DNA from: Pontederia crassipes
Taxonomy: Eukaryota; Streptophyta; Magnoliopsida; Commelinales; Pontederiaceae
DNA length: 64,000 bases
NCBI GenBank assembly: GCA_030549335.1
Contig: CM060198.1
Location: forward strand, 64,523,958 to 64,587,957
Reading direction: 5' to 3'
Numbering within the stretch: the stretch's first letter is position 1; each line of letters opens with the position of its first letter. Of this stretch, positions 16,122 through 29,587 are shown piece after piece. Made by a program: the position numbers and the translations under genes. The notes beneath the pieces are model-generated. The model did no database searches. It saw only the letters and a list, made by a program, of their open reading frames with translations, and had not been told where the DNA came from.

Positions 16122-18057
16122 CATATGCTCAACTCACAATATGTGTGTGGAGAGAGAGAGAGAATACATCAAAGATTTTTGCAGACAGCTCTACTGTATA
16201 AATGATAACAGACTTGATGTCTAGTCCTCTGATCAGACTTGCTTAGTGAAGATCCACCGAAAGAGAACGTCATGCTAAATGTGTTTTTCTTGCAAGACAG
16301 ATGGGATTCTAGCCAGGTCACTATAGCAGCAAAGGAAAAAAAATTCAAACTTAACAGCTTCTCCTGTAGCATGAAACTGTGCTAACTCAGTTGTGTCAAC
16401 ATGAAATGAATCATGTGGAAGTTCAAGTATATATGATCAGAGGATGTTGACACAAATTTTTCACTAGAAGAAGCAAGAAAGCTTGTTGGGGGCACAACAT
16501 AATTTAATGCTACATGATGGAGAAAACATAGAATTAAATAGAGAAGGTAGGACCTTAAATGACTCCAGCAGTCAATATTTACTATAAAGCAAGAGATTAA
16601 AAATGTGCAGGCCCGGGAGCTTAACTGAAGAAGTCGAACAGTGCTTCATGCTATTGAAAGCTCAAAATTAAAGGAAACAAGTGAAAGATGTGCATGATAG
16701 AATTAGCTGGAGGAAGAAAAAAAAAAGTAGTAGTAAAGTGGGGCAACTACACACGTGGCGTCGGTGTATAAAAAATCTAGGGTAAAGAAATATCATAGAG
16801 GAATTTGGTTCTCAGCGAAGCACAAGGACAAAAAAACTAATATGTTAATTCAGAATGATTTATATTTAAAGCTATAAAATATGTCATCTTAAATGGTAAG
16901 CTTTGATTAACAGTTAGGGTTGGCAAAATTTGGATTCTCAGTTGGCCTTAAGCACATGCCCCTTTAGGATTCTTCAACATCATAAGGTAGATTGTAGCTT
17001 AATCATTTCTAATTCATGTTCAGATCTTCCTCATTCAAGTTATTTTATAACAAGGCTAAATGAAAGAAAAATATCTTCATGCACATATAATTAGTATATC
17101 TGCTAGAATCTTTTATCAATCTATTAACAAGGTTAAATGAAAGAAAAATATCTTCATGCACATATAATTAGTATATCTGCTAGAATCTTTTATCAATCTA
17201 TTTGGATAGATACCCTTAGATTATAATAACTCTTATGATGTTTCTGTTTAGAAGAATTCTGTGAAGAATGAAAAGACAGTGACCTTTGTTTTTGCAAAAT
17301 GCCACCTTTACCTAACAAGACAACAGAAAAAGCCAAGGAAATACAAGTAGCTAGGCCATTGCACCTAGTCTTTAACAACAAAAAAAGTTAGGTAAAAATG
17401 ATCGTGTTCTCCCTTTAGATATAAACCTGAATCATATCACAGTCTTCTGAAATAAAGGATTTCAAATCAGATCTTAAGACAGAAACAAATCACACTATGG
17501 TTCATGAGAAATCAACCTGAATCATATCACAGTTTTCATATCACATTATACTGTCCTATCTATCTAACTTTGGGCTAAAAAAAACAAGTGTTGCTTGGAT
17601 GAGCAAATTGAAAAAGATGGAAGGGAGGAAGAGGAATCATGTAAATCAATATGGAGGACAAGAGTCAAAACTGGGAAGTTAAAGTGGTACAGAGCCAGTG
17701 AATACAACTCATCAGAAAATACAGGATAAAAGACTCTTTTCTCAAGAAAAAGTTGGTATAAAGGAAGAATAACAAGTTGGGAAAAAGAAAAGGTTGGCAA
17801 TAGAAGACAAAGCAAACAGTAACTGTACTGTTCTCCAATCTGCTGCACTGCATATTTATTTATCTTTATATATATGTGCTCTGATATATATATGTATTGT
17901 TATTATTTCACGTCTAATTTGTTTTTTTCCTACCTTTGCCAGTAATCTTAACTACTATTATTTTGTGATTTCGAAAGGGAAGGAGAGAGGAAGGGTGAAA
18001 ATGGACAAGAGAGTTCTGGTGGTTTTGTCAAGGCTTAGAGGGACAGAGGGCAGCCTC
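16122..18057. other. Upstream region of the MYB gene
   Basis: No gene recognised. It includes a two-copy 77-bp tandem duplication (17048-17201) and GA-rich runs at about 16150-16165. The last few hundred bases before the TATA box are presumably the MYB promoter. Confidence 0.5.
17048..17201. repeat. Tandem duplication, 77-bp unit, two copies
   Basis: The block that begins AACAAGG and runs through ATATCTTCATGCACATAT to CTATT occurs twice at an offset of 77 bp with a single visible difference (GGCTAAATG against GGTTAAATG). It is therefore a recent duplication, about 1 kb upstream of the MYB TATA box. Confidence 0.9.
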
Positions 18058-18060
18058 TGA

Positions 18061-18068
18061 TATAAAAG
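18061..18068 (+). promoter_or_regulatory. Likely TATA box of the MYB gene
   Basis: TATAAAAG occurs about 480 bp upstream of the proposed ATG. The sequence after it is a long pyrimidine/GA-rich leader (for example the AGAGAGAG block near 18215-18245), typical of plant 5' UTRs. Transcription would start near 18090-18100. This is inferred from sequence only. Confidence 0.55.
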
Positions 18069-18544
18069 AGTCTTGTGGGGAGGGAGGAAAAGACTCGGAC
18101 TCCCAAACCCACACGAGCGGCTCCTCCTTTTGAACCTGTTGCTTGCGACCCCCAATGCCCCCCACAACCCCAGTGCTATCAGTCTCAAAGTAAGGGAACG
18201 ACACACACATACACAGAGAGGAGAGAGGAGGGAGAGAGAGAGAGCGAGAAGGAATAATAATAGAGAAAGTTATACAGGAGAGAAGGGATAGAAAGGAAAG
18301 AGAACCGTGTGGCTTTCTTCTACCACCTAAAAAGCTTGTGTTTCTCTCTCCTTCTTCTTTCTTGTTCTTGTTCTTGCCAAATATTTTTTCTTGGTAAACT
18401 CTTGTTCCGGTTTCTCCCGCACAAAGCTCCTTGCATTGTGTTTTTGACCTCACGCTTCCCTTTGGCGTCTTGGTCTCCTTTGCATCCCTTTCCAGTATTT
18501 GGCTTCGGTGTTATAAGTTTTGTGTCCTGTCACTTTGCGGTATT

Positions 18545-20087
18545 ATGTTGGCTTGGGACAAGAACGGGTTGGAGGACATGGCTCCGGAGCAACTGAGGCG
18601 CGCAGGCGACATGGGCTTCTTTGCCGCTGCTGCGCTGCCGACACCGGCCGCTGCATTCTCTGATCAGGAGAGAGAATGCAGGAGCGGCGAGGAGGGTTGG
18701 GGGTTTCTGGGTGCCACTGGGGGACGAGAGTACCCAGGGGACGACGAGGTGAAAGAGTACAGCCAAGAGGAGGTGGACGAGGGCGGCGGTGGGAGCAACC
18801 GTGAAGGCGGCGTGCATCACCAGAAGCTCTGCGCCAGAGGCCACTGGAGGCCCGCCGAGGACGCCAAGCTGAAGGAGCTCGTCTCCCAGCACGGTCCCCA
18901 GAACTGGAACCTGATCGCTGAGAAGCTGGAAGGCAGATCAGGTACCCGGCCAATATCCATCATGCAACAAGTTATCTTTTTTTTAGTCCTGCGCTTCGTG
19001 TACTGGTCATTCATCTATATTGCTCATGGATTTGGCTTGTGAACAGGGAAGAGCTGCAGGCTGAGATGGTTCAACCAGCTGGACCCGAGGATCAACAGGA
19101 GGGCCTTCAGCGAGGAAGAGGAGGAGAGGCTCCTGGCCGCGCACAGGCTCTACGGCAACAAGTGGGCGCTGATCGCCAGGCTCTTCCCCGGCAGGACGGA
19201 CAATGCTGTCAAGAACCACTGGCATGTGATCATGGCCCGGAAGCACAGGGAGCAGACCAATGCTTACAGGCGGAGGAAGCCCAACTCCACCGCCGCTCCT
19301 CCCCATTCCCTCCTCGTCTCCTCCCCGGCAGCACAGGCCAAGGGCCTGGACGCGTGCAGCGGCGAGTCCACCATTACCAGCGCCAGAGACGAGTCTGCCT
19401 CCAGCTGCGTGGACCTCTCTCCAAACTCCTTCAGCAGCAACGTCCTCCCATACTACCTCAACCGACACAGCCCTTCCCACCAGGCGCATCCCTCTGATGT
19501 CTTCTGCTGTATGTTCCTGCACTCTTCACGCCCCCCATGCACATAATTTTGTTGTCACTTCTTTGTTTTTCAAATAACATGGTTAATAATTGAGCTCGAT
19601 ATCATGCCATGTTTTTTCCCTCCTCTCACTTGTCATGGTCTTTTTTAATGTTGGCTGGCTTTGCTTTTGTCATGTAATGTGCTTTCGTAATGGGGCCCTT
19701 GCTGAAAGCTGCATGGTTTGTTGCTTTCCTTTTTGGCCATCTGCATCTCAGTTCTTACGAGCGAGTGACCCAAACTGTGAATATTTTTTTCTGATCGCAG
19801 TGCCTGATCAAAAGCTGTTGGCTGCAAGGAAAGGATGCTATGAGAACTTTGGAGACTACTCTGATAGGAGCTTCTTCGCTCATGCAACCCCCATGATGCT
19901 GGTTCATCATGGGTTTGTGCAGCCTGCAGGTTGCTGTGATTCCACCTCTGAAGCCTCAGCAGCTGAGCAGCATCTTATGGTCCATGGTGGGGGCAACAAT
20001 GCTGTTTGGGTGCATGATGCTGCAGAGCAAGGCAGGGATAAGATTTGCTTGCCCTTCATTGATTTCCTAGGAGTTGGAGCAACATAG
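18545..20087 (+). CDS. R2R3-MYB transcription factor, subgroup 21 (MYB52/54/56/105/110/117 clade)
   Basis: Three exons, 18545-18941, 19047-19508 and 19801-20087, give a 381-residue protein; both introns are GT-AG. The R2 repeat has W101, W121 and W140. R3 has F153, W172 and W191, with Phe replacing the first Trp as usual in plant R2R3-MYBs. The first intron splits the codon after GRS in R2, a common position. The DNA-binding domain (GHWRPAEDAKLKELV, NQLDPRINRRAF, LYGNKWALIARLFPGRTDN) and the C-terminal FIDFLGVGAT are hallmarks of the subgroup 21 clade, known in Arabidopsis for boundary formation, secondary-wall and seed-mucilage regulation. It should be nuclear and bind MYB-core DNA. The N-terminal ~95 residues are acidic and Gly-rich. 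Met1 at 18545 is my choice. An in-frame ATG at 18431 with no intervening stop would add 38 hydrophobic residues and looks like leader; M12 (18578) has a stronger start context. Exon 2 is strongly GC-rich. Confidence 0.95.
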
Positions 20088-22600
20088 ACAAGGAGAAGCT
20101 TCATCCTACTGTACAGGAGGTTTACAGAGGGTAGTTGAGCAAAGAAGAAGAAAAAAAAGTTAGGGGCAGAGAGAAAGAGAGAGGGGAAGATAAAGGAAAG
20201 GTGAAGGAAGAAAATGGGAGGGTTCCTTTTTGTTCATTACAAGCAGTAACTCAGTTTTGTTGCTGGAGGCCTTCAATCCTACATGCTTAACCCCTTGTCA
20301 TAATTGCTAGTAAACTAATTAGTATGTGTGTTCTGATTCTAGTTTACTAAATATGTTTTGCGTTTCTGTTTTCAAATCTGCTTGAGGGGTCCAAAGATAC
20401 TCCTAGATTATGATCGTTTGTGACAAAAAGAAAAAAAAGAAAAGAAAAGAAGAGAACTTTTACAAATTTCCGTTGATATAAACATCTGAAAATGCCGTGT
20501 GTTAATAAAACGCCATCATGTTTCTGCAAATTCATACTATTTTCTTTTTCCGTGTAATTGCAGAGGGATAAAAAAAAGTCAAGCACAACATAGAAACAGG
20601 ACCAAAACTAAAATTCGTGGCTGGAACCATGAGTGGTTCAGTGGGGGAGCAGTGAAAGCCAAGGAGTGGTGTGGCTGCTTTTGTGTAACTTCACATCATG
20701 CTTGCAAGTTGCAACCACAGGCTTTCCATTTAATAGAAACAGCCAACCCACCTTCATAGGGGCGAAAGGTGTTCACGGTTTGATCCGGGCACAAAATCTT
20801 AGACTGGTCATGATACACAGTTACACACTCGCCGTCCATGTCAAGGGTGAGGAGTTTAGGTGCTGGGGGAAGTAAAAAGGTCGCCATTCAACTTTGATGG
20901 CTGCTACTCGGATCTTAAAATTGTTAACAACTCACTGACGACTGACTGGCTCGGAGACCCAAGTCCATCCCCCCTAGACAATCATGGTGGACAACAGTTA
21001 CAGTTTCATCAATGGAGTTAAAGATCTCACTGGGAAGAAGGAAGAGAGACGAGAAGAAAGGAAGAGAGAGAGAGAGGGTACTGGGAAGAAGGAAGAGAGA
21101 GAGAGAAGATTATAGTAGAGGATGCAAAGCCCCTATTGTGTGGCTTGAATGTTTGACAAGGTCTCGAGAGTGTCATACTAATTTAAAAAATCTAACATGC
21201 GTTCCTTCTCGCCCATCAGACGAAAAGCATATGGCATTTAGCTCTCGGATGGTATCGTATCATATTTTATCTATATTCTTATCTAGATATGATTTGACTT
21301 GCATGCCATTGAGGACTATACAAAAACAGTTTTAGGCTCCTTTTTGTGTGGCGTATATTTCAGTCCGAGTCCATGAATGTCTGAGTAAATTGGAACCTGT
21401 GCAATGAGTACAAGATCTTTTATTACTTGCAAGGTCAAGCGTCATGATGTTGCTTGCTTAGCCTCTGGCTCTGAGGAAGAGCATCAAACGTAGGGTTAAA
21501 ACATGGAGAAGAAAGGCATTTAAGGGGAGCAGACCAGCTCCGAAACCCCCGTTAAGCCTCATAAATATGGCACCCCCAGGTTTCCACCCTCTGCAAATAT
21601 TTTGGTCCCTCTCTGAAGGAAGAATCTCAAATGCCAACTGTGGCCTCAGAGCAGAGGGAGAGAGAGAACGGGCAACTACATCAAGCAACCAAAGCAAGCA
21701 AGAAAACGCCACTCTCTCTCTCTCGTTACAGAAAGAGTTCGAGTGCACCCAGAAGGGTTGCAACTTTTGGCCATGTTTCAAGGGGAGGTAGGAAACGGCT
21801 TTAGGGGCTCACGTGGGAGGCGAGCGACGCGTGGTGGGCGGACAAGGCAAAGGCGGTTACGGAAGAACGAGGGCGACGACAAAGGAGGAGCAGCAAGGAG
21901 GAAGTGGAAGAATAACAAGAAAGATACGAGCGCCATAAAAGTTCTTGTTCTTTGTTTTCTGTAACGTATTTAGGTGCTGTTGGTGCGTTGGGGAGTAGAT
22001 GGACTGCTCTTTTCATCGGTTACGGGTCATCCTTTCCACGCCCCCTACTTTAAAAGGGGTCTGCACACGTAACAAACTCCGCCCCCATGCAAACAAATAA
22101 AGGGGGAGTCATAACTCCATAGCATGGACCATACATACATTATGCATGTAAGATATAACAAATATAAGAATAATAACACGAGTCACACATACAGATAGAG
22201 TTCTAAGTTCTTTAATTTCAAGCCTGAAATCTACAGTAGGAATCCCACAAAAAAAAAGTATTTGAGGGTTATTGTTGTCAGATATCACCTTGCACAAACT
22301 CTTCTAATTGCGATATAGGTTGCTTTTGTATCTCAACAAGAAAAAGAGAAGTAATATATTTACAGCACAGAGGTTGAATTAACCTTCAAGAACTGGACCT
22401 GCAGAGTTCATTCAGCACTGTTGCAGAAGCAACCACGTACAAGGTATGGAGACAATTCAGAGTACCACATTTTCGATGGTGCAAAGAGCATTCGAACATT
22501 AAAATATTAAATGAGCATACTGCGAGATAAAAGGTGGAGAGGATATTATATTTGCTGAGGGGGCTCACCGATTGAAATGGTGGCTCGGATTGAGCAATGG
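20088..22600. other. MYB 3' flank and intergenic DNA
   Basis: Bases 20088 to about 20400 are probably the MYB 3' UTR (AAAGAAGAAG-rich, then T-rich). GA-repeat runs lie at 21030-21110 and around 21657. A relatively GC-rich stretch at 21780-21960 has short ORFs with low-complexity Arg/Gly translations. No second gene is supported. Confidence 0.5.
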
Positions 22601-24441
22601 TTGCATTCCTGCAATGTGGACGTCTACAAAGAAACCAGTCACATCATCATTATGATATCAATTTAATCGAGCTACTTACAAATGCTTACTTATCATATCC
22701 TAAACAGATAAATAATGCATATTCTCTCTCGTGCGTGTCCCCCTCTTGTGCATAGAAAAACAGAGATAATAATAAGGTATTCCAAGTAGACACTTTTCTG
22801 GGAACTATCTGCATGCGTCCCTGCAGAATCGAAATCTCAAAGCCTTGGAAAGATTCAGACAAGCAAGAGAGAGCCAAAGAACCAATTTCAGTGGATTTTA
22901 ATCAACCACGAACAGTTAAATAAAGTAGAACTTCACTCTTGAAAGTGTTAGTTGCATATATTCTTTTTACTACAACTGGAGCAGCCACCTCGAACACAAA
23001 AGCAGACACCCGATTTTCATCAAGCCGATGATATGGCTTCATATGAACCATGGATCAATCAATTGTTTAGACTACCAAGACTTCCAGATGATATGTTTCC
23101 CTCAAATTAAAATCATTAAATGAATTGCAAACGCAGCGATTGTTGACTCATGCCGAAATAACTATAAATCAAACGAGGCAGGAGACAAAAAAAGAAAAAA
23201 AAAGGCTTTTCAATGCTTCGAAACCACCCATGTGTCAATTATTTCAAGTGGTTGGTCCCCTTTTCAGCACCTACAGGAAGCCTAAAGGTCTTGGATGACT
23301 CGTCCATTGTTCTTTAAGAATGGTCTGAGCACTTTTGGTTGCCCACGAGACCCCTATCAGAATACACATCAAGTAAAAGACATCAACATTCAACTAAGAT
23401 TTATAAATAAAAGTTGTACTTTGCTGAAGAATATCTTCATAAGATAAAAAATGAATCACGCTTAAGTGGTTCAAGAGTATTACCAAAACAGGAAATTTGA
23501 ATCTGGAACAAACAATAGTAGGTCCATTAAGTTTTTATAATGGTTGTCCCAAACAAAACAAAAGACATCAAAAGGATTTTTTTTTTTTTTTTTGAGAGAG
23601 CATCAGAAAGATTGTTGAATGCATTAAGCTTTTTTTTTTAGAGTAAGTGAGACTAATCTGTAATGCAATCTTGTGAACTAGCTATCCAACCCACATTCTA
23701 CTTGAGGGGTGAGGGGAATGGGCGTTGTGTCTGTGGGTTAGTTTTGGGACATCCTTTAAGATATGAGTAAAAAACTGCATTCGATCTGATTGCTCATAAT
23801 CATAAAATAAATGTTAAACAGGAAGAACAAGAATACTTACACCGCAGACAATAGAAGTTGAATATGACTACCAAGCAGTTTTAGCAAAATTTTACAAAAT
23901 GGTATGCATATAATTCACATGAGAATAAAAAAGAAGACAAGAGGACCTATTTGATTATTAAAACCAACTTTATCAAAGACAAATAGAAGGGAAGACATCA
24001 AATATTGCCATTTTATAGTTCTGGTTTACATAGTTTACTAAAAGTTTAACCAAATTTGGGTGGCCATCCTTTCCCGTCTCATAAAAATGGAAAAGAAGGA
24101 AGAAAAAGCCTTTCACATTGAAGTTCACTCCAGATCATTAGGATAACATTGATATGCAGCTTCAGTAACAAAGTCCATTGAGGAATTGAACAAAAAGAAA
24201 ATCATATGAGAGGCATTGAAGTTACAATCAGAAGTCAGACATTATATTATATATATATATATACATATGTGTGTATATATATATATATATGGATTAAATT
24301 AACATGCAATCCCATATTTTGGATCTTTGGATTAGCATCATTTTGATTTAATGGCCCAAAACAAAACCAATTTGTATCATTGGATCAAAATGATGGCAAT
24401 CTAAAGGCCAAAAGCTGAATATGCCTTATATATATATATTT

Positions 24442-24515
24442 ACACGCATATATTTGTTAAAGCTTGAAATTTCACATTTCAATAGAAATATTCAATGTTT
24501 TCTTCTTAATTCAAA

Positions 24516-24551
<36 letters not shown>

Positions 24552-24625
24552 GCATATATTTGTTAAAGCTTGAAATTTCACATTTCAATAGAAATATTTA
24601 ATGTTTTCTTCTTAATTCAAAAGAT
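24442..24625. repeat. Tandem duplication with expanded TA run between copies
   Basis: The block ACACGCATATATTTGTTAAA through TTCTTCTTAATTCAAAAGAT occurs at about 24442-24519 and again at about 24547-24625, nearly identical. The two copies are separated by (TA)n. The boundary sits in TA repeats, so unequal exchange or slippage between microsatellites is a likely cause. Confidence 0.85.
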
Positions 24626-27478
24626 TTTATTTAGTTCAATGCCTAAGCCTCATCCAAATTAGTATGTCCTTAATCTTTCTCTTTTGAAGCAACCTTATGT
24701 CCTTATTGACATCTGGACAACATGAAAACCACGACGTTAATTTTAAAAGTCATACTTACAAGAGCTTTGAAATTAAATGACAATATTCCAACTATGAAAC
24801 ATATATGGGCCTTATCCCTCAATCTACTGAACAACACGCTTTGCCATTCAAAATTGCACATGGCAAAATTTTCATGATTTCATCAGAAAAAATTATCCCA
24901 AACACATGAGTAAACATAGGAATAAACGATTATTGAGAAAGCAAAGTGAGGAAAGGATTGCTTATCCCAATTTTAAGCCCCATAAATAGGCAATTCTTTG
25001 GGTCTAATACTTCTTATTTTCCGGATACGTTTAGAATCAAACAGCCTATACAGACACGTGACTAATAGGAAGCCAAAAGATGATAGGACATCAACCAAAG
25101 ACAAGACTAAGGGGTCAAACTAACAAGTGTCTCAAGCGATTAAAGTCCAGTTATCTTGCTTGCTCACTGTTAGATGATAAAATGAGACCTACAAGCCCCC
25201 ACACCATCAAAACGAGTGAGTGTTGACAAATCATAAATCAAATAAGATATCTTATAGCACTCTTTATGCTATGATGTTAATTTGTCTGGAATCTTCTTAA
25301 TTACTTTTGATATTAATTTGTAGATGGACTAAGATTCCATTGCAAGAACCGGACGGTAGATTACATGTAAATTTTCAAATGGCCTTCATCGCTTTGTATA
25401 CTCCACTCATAAACTTCACCTTTGCATAAATGTCTTACTTCCTTGGAGACACAATGGAGCCTGGATCTGCAAACCATTGTTTGTTGTTTTTCCTTTAGTC
25501 AGTGGTGATCATATAGACTGTGAAGTGCCTTTTTGACCAGTTGCACATCTTACATCATCTTAGTACAAGGTACTTACATCATGTTTTCTGTATCATTAGG
25601 AAACAATATGATCAATACCATAGGCATCTTCTCTTTGTTGTAGAACTATCACTTTTCAATCGACCCATGTTATCATAGATCTTCCCTTTTATATGATTTA
25701 GCAGTGGATAACATATCATTGCAATATACATCTCATTATTCAAACATTCTAATCAGCAAACAATGTGGAGCTGCATCCCTTTGCTTGTGTAAGCTTTTAT
25801 TATATTTATTTATCTTGAAAAAGTTTTAAATTGTTTATGGATGATAAATTAGTAATATAAATCATTTCTGGTGAATTACCAAAGAATGGCTTATTTTTGC
25901 GATAATATGAAAAATTCACATTAATTTCAGATGGAAGGGCCAAATTGAATATTTTGTCTATGACTAGAATATTTTTTCTAATCAAGTACATTCCATACTC
26001 TTCCTTCGTCTATAGTTAAGTCCATCAAGTCAATAGGACGTACTATCGCAATTATTTTTCTTTGTCTATGAATAAAACACTTTACATTCTATTTTCCTAT
26101 ATTCTAATACTTTACAGCAAGCAGCAACTAAAAGACGAGTGTTATCATATGTCTATAATCTACTGCTATAATAATTAAAAGAGAAGAAATGAATAAGAAA
26201 CCCTATGTTATTTGGGAGAAATTGCTATCTTCATTTCTTGCCCAACAATAATCTCATTCAACTTCAACAACAACCTGACCTTTTAACTTTAAAAAGAACA
26301 GCAACCAAACTTTTGAGGGAGCAATCCTCCCAAACAAAGTTGTCAAAAACAAGTTTTAATACTTATAAACCTTACAATTTTACATTTCTTAGGTACATAA
26401 AGTTGACATCCTGGAATTGGAATTCAGGGTAATCTCGGATCACACTTCAAATTGGTAAAATCAGCGAGTATGAGCCACATGTATTAGTCTGATTTTTAGG
26501 TAAATATGTTCGGTTCATGGTCTATAAGTTGCCTGTTCAAGTCCTATCACCCATCCTGAAAGATTTTTTTTCCTTTTTTTTTTGATATTTTTTCTAACCA
26601 TATAAATGTTTCAAAAATAAAGATCTTGTAATAAATTATAATATGACATCGAAAATGTGTTAGAACATACAATAACATAAATTTTCTTTTGTTATGTTTT
26701 ATTGTTCCCTTTTTCATTATGATTTTTTTCTTATAATAAAAAAATTAAATTATTTTTTCTATTTACTTACTGTTTCATTTCTTTTATATCTTTATTGTTT
26801 TTCCCCTATTTTTTCCAGCCATACTAGTTTTTAAAAAAAATAAGTATATTTTAATAAATTAAAAATGATATCAAAACAATTTTATTATAACTTATTATTA
26901 ATTATGCTCTTTGTTATTTAATTATTTTTATCATAATACTCAAATGGAATTAAATAATATGATGAAGATGTATGCTATAAAATGATGAAAGAAAGTAATA
27001 ATACCTTAAAATAAATTGGAGGGTTCAATTTGTGAGTTTGTGAATTTTGATATACCATCTATTTATATTATTTTTTTAAAAAAATAATATATCAATATAT
27101 TTGACGTATTTTAAAAAAAATATTATTATGATTAAATTAATATTGTATCTAAATTCTACTTATTTATACGAGTTATCACTTCTAAAACCAATTTAACTAA
27201 AACTCGAACTTGATAACCTTTGCTCCCAAATCATGAATTCTTCAGAAATAATAAAATGAAACAAAATAAAATGATAAGGTTGTTATGGTGGTCGAGCGCG
27301 CTATAAAAGTCATAATTTTCTGAATCGTGTATCAAGCAAAAAGGACATGATTGGTATTAGAATATCCCTCAAATCCTATTTGCTCTCTACCAGTATATTA
27401 ATTTAGGCTCGAGCCAATATCGAGACTTTAAGTGCATGAGGATTACACAGATGATTTGGCAAATTTCATGTTCCGTAC

Positions 27479-27830
27479 CTGAAAGGCATGCCGACGATAT
27501 GCTCTCCTATGTCCAGCCGACCCTCCAAAGTAAATGTTGAGGAGCACATTTCAAGCGACCGTATTAGTCCTTATGGTGGATGTGGCATTTCGTCGAACAG
27601 CAGCAGGTCCCACACATGCGACATTCTATCTACAAGCTCGAGTGAAATCAGGCGTATCGAGGCGCCAACGAGTCTGGTAGAGATGAAAGAGAAAATGAGG
27701 AGAGCGGAGACGTCTGCAGACAGTGGTGCCTGGGTTGGAGCGCAAGAGGCGAAGAAGACGGTGGTTCCAGTTCGTGGCGGAGCAAGTAGGCATCGTCGGG
27801 AGGCGCAATGAGACGGAAAGAGATGACAAA
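27479..27830 (-). pseudogene. Possible decayed exon, weakly PPR-like
   Basis: This GC-richer patch on the minus strand ends in CTTTCAG|GTACGG, a good splice donor. One frame reads LLFDEMPHPP before a stop, and another reads LDIGEHIVGMPF; these resemble phrases common in PLS-type pentatricopeptide repeat proteins. The frames are broken by stops and shifts and no 35-residue periodicity can be followed, so it may be a remnant or a coincidence. Confidence 0.2.
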
Positions 27831-28531
27831 TTCGTCGCAGAGGGGGAGTGGCGAAGGGGCAGGATCCCCTAAGAGCGGCAGCGGCGAAGGGCCGGGAACA
27901 GCGTTGCTCTCGACGGACGAGAGGCGAGAGGTGATGCGATGCTTACTGGTTTCTTTGGGCGTAAAATATTTGATCCAGTGAAGTATCGAAAGATTTTGTA
28001 CATATCGTTTCTGGGCTTCATATTTGATGTCCAAAATTAGAACTCACCGGAAAAAAATTCACTTTTAGGCCCACGTAACGTTGAAGAATTTTATTTAGCG
28101 TTTGATAAATAATTATTTTGAAACATAAATATTTATTCTGTCAACTTGAGTCTCAACTTTTATTTTTTTTAACCTATAAATAATTTTATCAAAGTTACTA
28201 TATCATCATTGTAATATCAACTCAAGTAATTTCACTACATTGAAATATATATTTTTATTTCATGCATCCATGTTTTGATGTTTACAAAAATTAACTAGCA
28301 TTTGTGTCTTTTGATCATAAAAGTTTTGTTTTATTTTATTACCAATTTATTTATTCAAACGCTCATTTACTTATTTTTAAAAAAAATTAACTTTCAACAT
28401 TTCAAGTGATTGTTAATACTATAACTTATGAGTATCGGGCACTAAAACGGATAGATAAGAAACACAAATATTAAATCAGATTAGTGTGCATGTCATCTTT
28501 TGGATCATGAAATTTTGAATTATTGAGACAT

Positions 28532-28893
28532 TGTTAGGAAAAGAAGGAGAGAGATCGCACAAACATAGACGAACACAGAGATTTACGATGAGGTTCATCT
28601 TAAATCGGGTTACATCATCATGCTACGATTTTTTTGTTATGAAATAATGATAATTACAAGAATGCAAAATAACTTAGTCATTATGGAATTTATATATGCA
28701 CTTTCTTTTACAGATTATAAGAATTACAGATCGAGACACTGAATTAATTTTTAAAATAGGACACATATTTCATGATAAGAAAATAAATCAATTTTGAATC
28801 ACATACAGAATATCCCTAAAAATTTTCGTTCAGGGAGTTCCGTCCTCTTGCAACTCCCGCAGGGAATTCCTCGATCCCCCTTGACCCCCAACA
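28532..28893 (-). mobile_element. LTR-like segment, possible solo LTR
   Basis: Read on the minus strand it begins TGTTGGGGGTCAAGGGGGAT and ends TTCCTAACA. The TGTT...AACA inverted termini and the opening TGTTGGGGGTCAAG are typical of copia LTRs. No internal region is attached on either side. I see no matching 5-bp duplication, so the left boundary is tentative. Confidence 0.45.
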
Positions 28894-29587
28894 GGCTCAC
28901 CAACCGAGTAGTGAGATCCTGAAAAATTTATTAAAACGCCCGATTACATAAGGGGACCATAAAAAGTTACATTCAAGTTCAGATTTAAGACATTAACAAT
29001 AGACATCTTTTATTATTATTGAGATATGTAGCAAATACGATCACATGAAATAACCTGACACTTGTGTGATTTCATATGAGTTGATATAATTTTAATATGG
29101 GATCGACCCAAGAGATAATGATCTAAATCATTACAATACACGTGTATCAGCGTATGTACCTTTTTGAATATTGTCAAAAACTAATTGATTTAATAATTTT
29201 ACAGTTTATAAATTATTTAGTAAGCTCTTTTTCCTACTGTAGAAAAGGTGTCGGCGTTTTCTATCAAAACTTAATTAAGTAATTATAACAACGTCATTTT
29301 TGTCCTGGAGTTGGGTAGTTGTTGAACGCATATTTGAGAGTTCTTCACTTTTCAGTTTTCACATTTGTCTTTATAAAATAATTTCAACATTCTTTTGCCC
29401 ACACTTTTTCTTCTTTTATTTTAAAATAAATAACTATAATATATAATTTTTATTTGTGTTTCGTGCCACCATCCTAAACAACACATTAATTTGGAAGGAT
29501 TTTGATAAGAATATTGTTTGCCATCCGGCTTATCGGAAATTAAATTTAACGAGATTTATGAGAATATTAGTTCCAAAGCCAAATTTT
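28894..29587. other. AT-rich intergenic DNA
   Basis: No recognisable feature. Confidence 0.55.

Larger units (their letters stand above)
22601..28531. other. Intergenic DNA, no intact gene recognised
   Basis: AT-rich with microsatellites: (TA)n at about 24246-24290 and 24518-24546. It contains a roughly 105-bp tandem duplication around 24442-24625 and a possible decayed minus-strand exon at about 27479-27830 (separate entry). The short ORFs show no domains. Confidence 0.5.

Noticed and set aside
26440-26570. tRNA-like B-box (GTTCAAGTCC) followed by a T-run, possible tRNA or SINE
   Set aside because: I could not fold an acceptor stem or find a convincing A box and anticodon arm, so a tRNA call is not supported. 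tRNAscan-SE would settle it.
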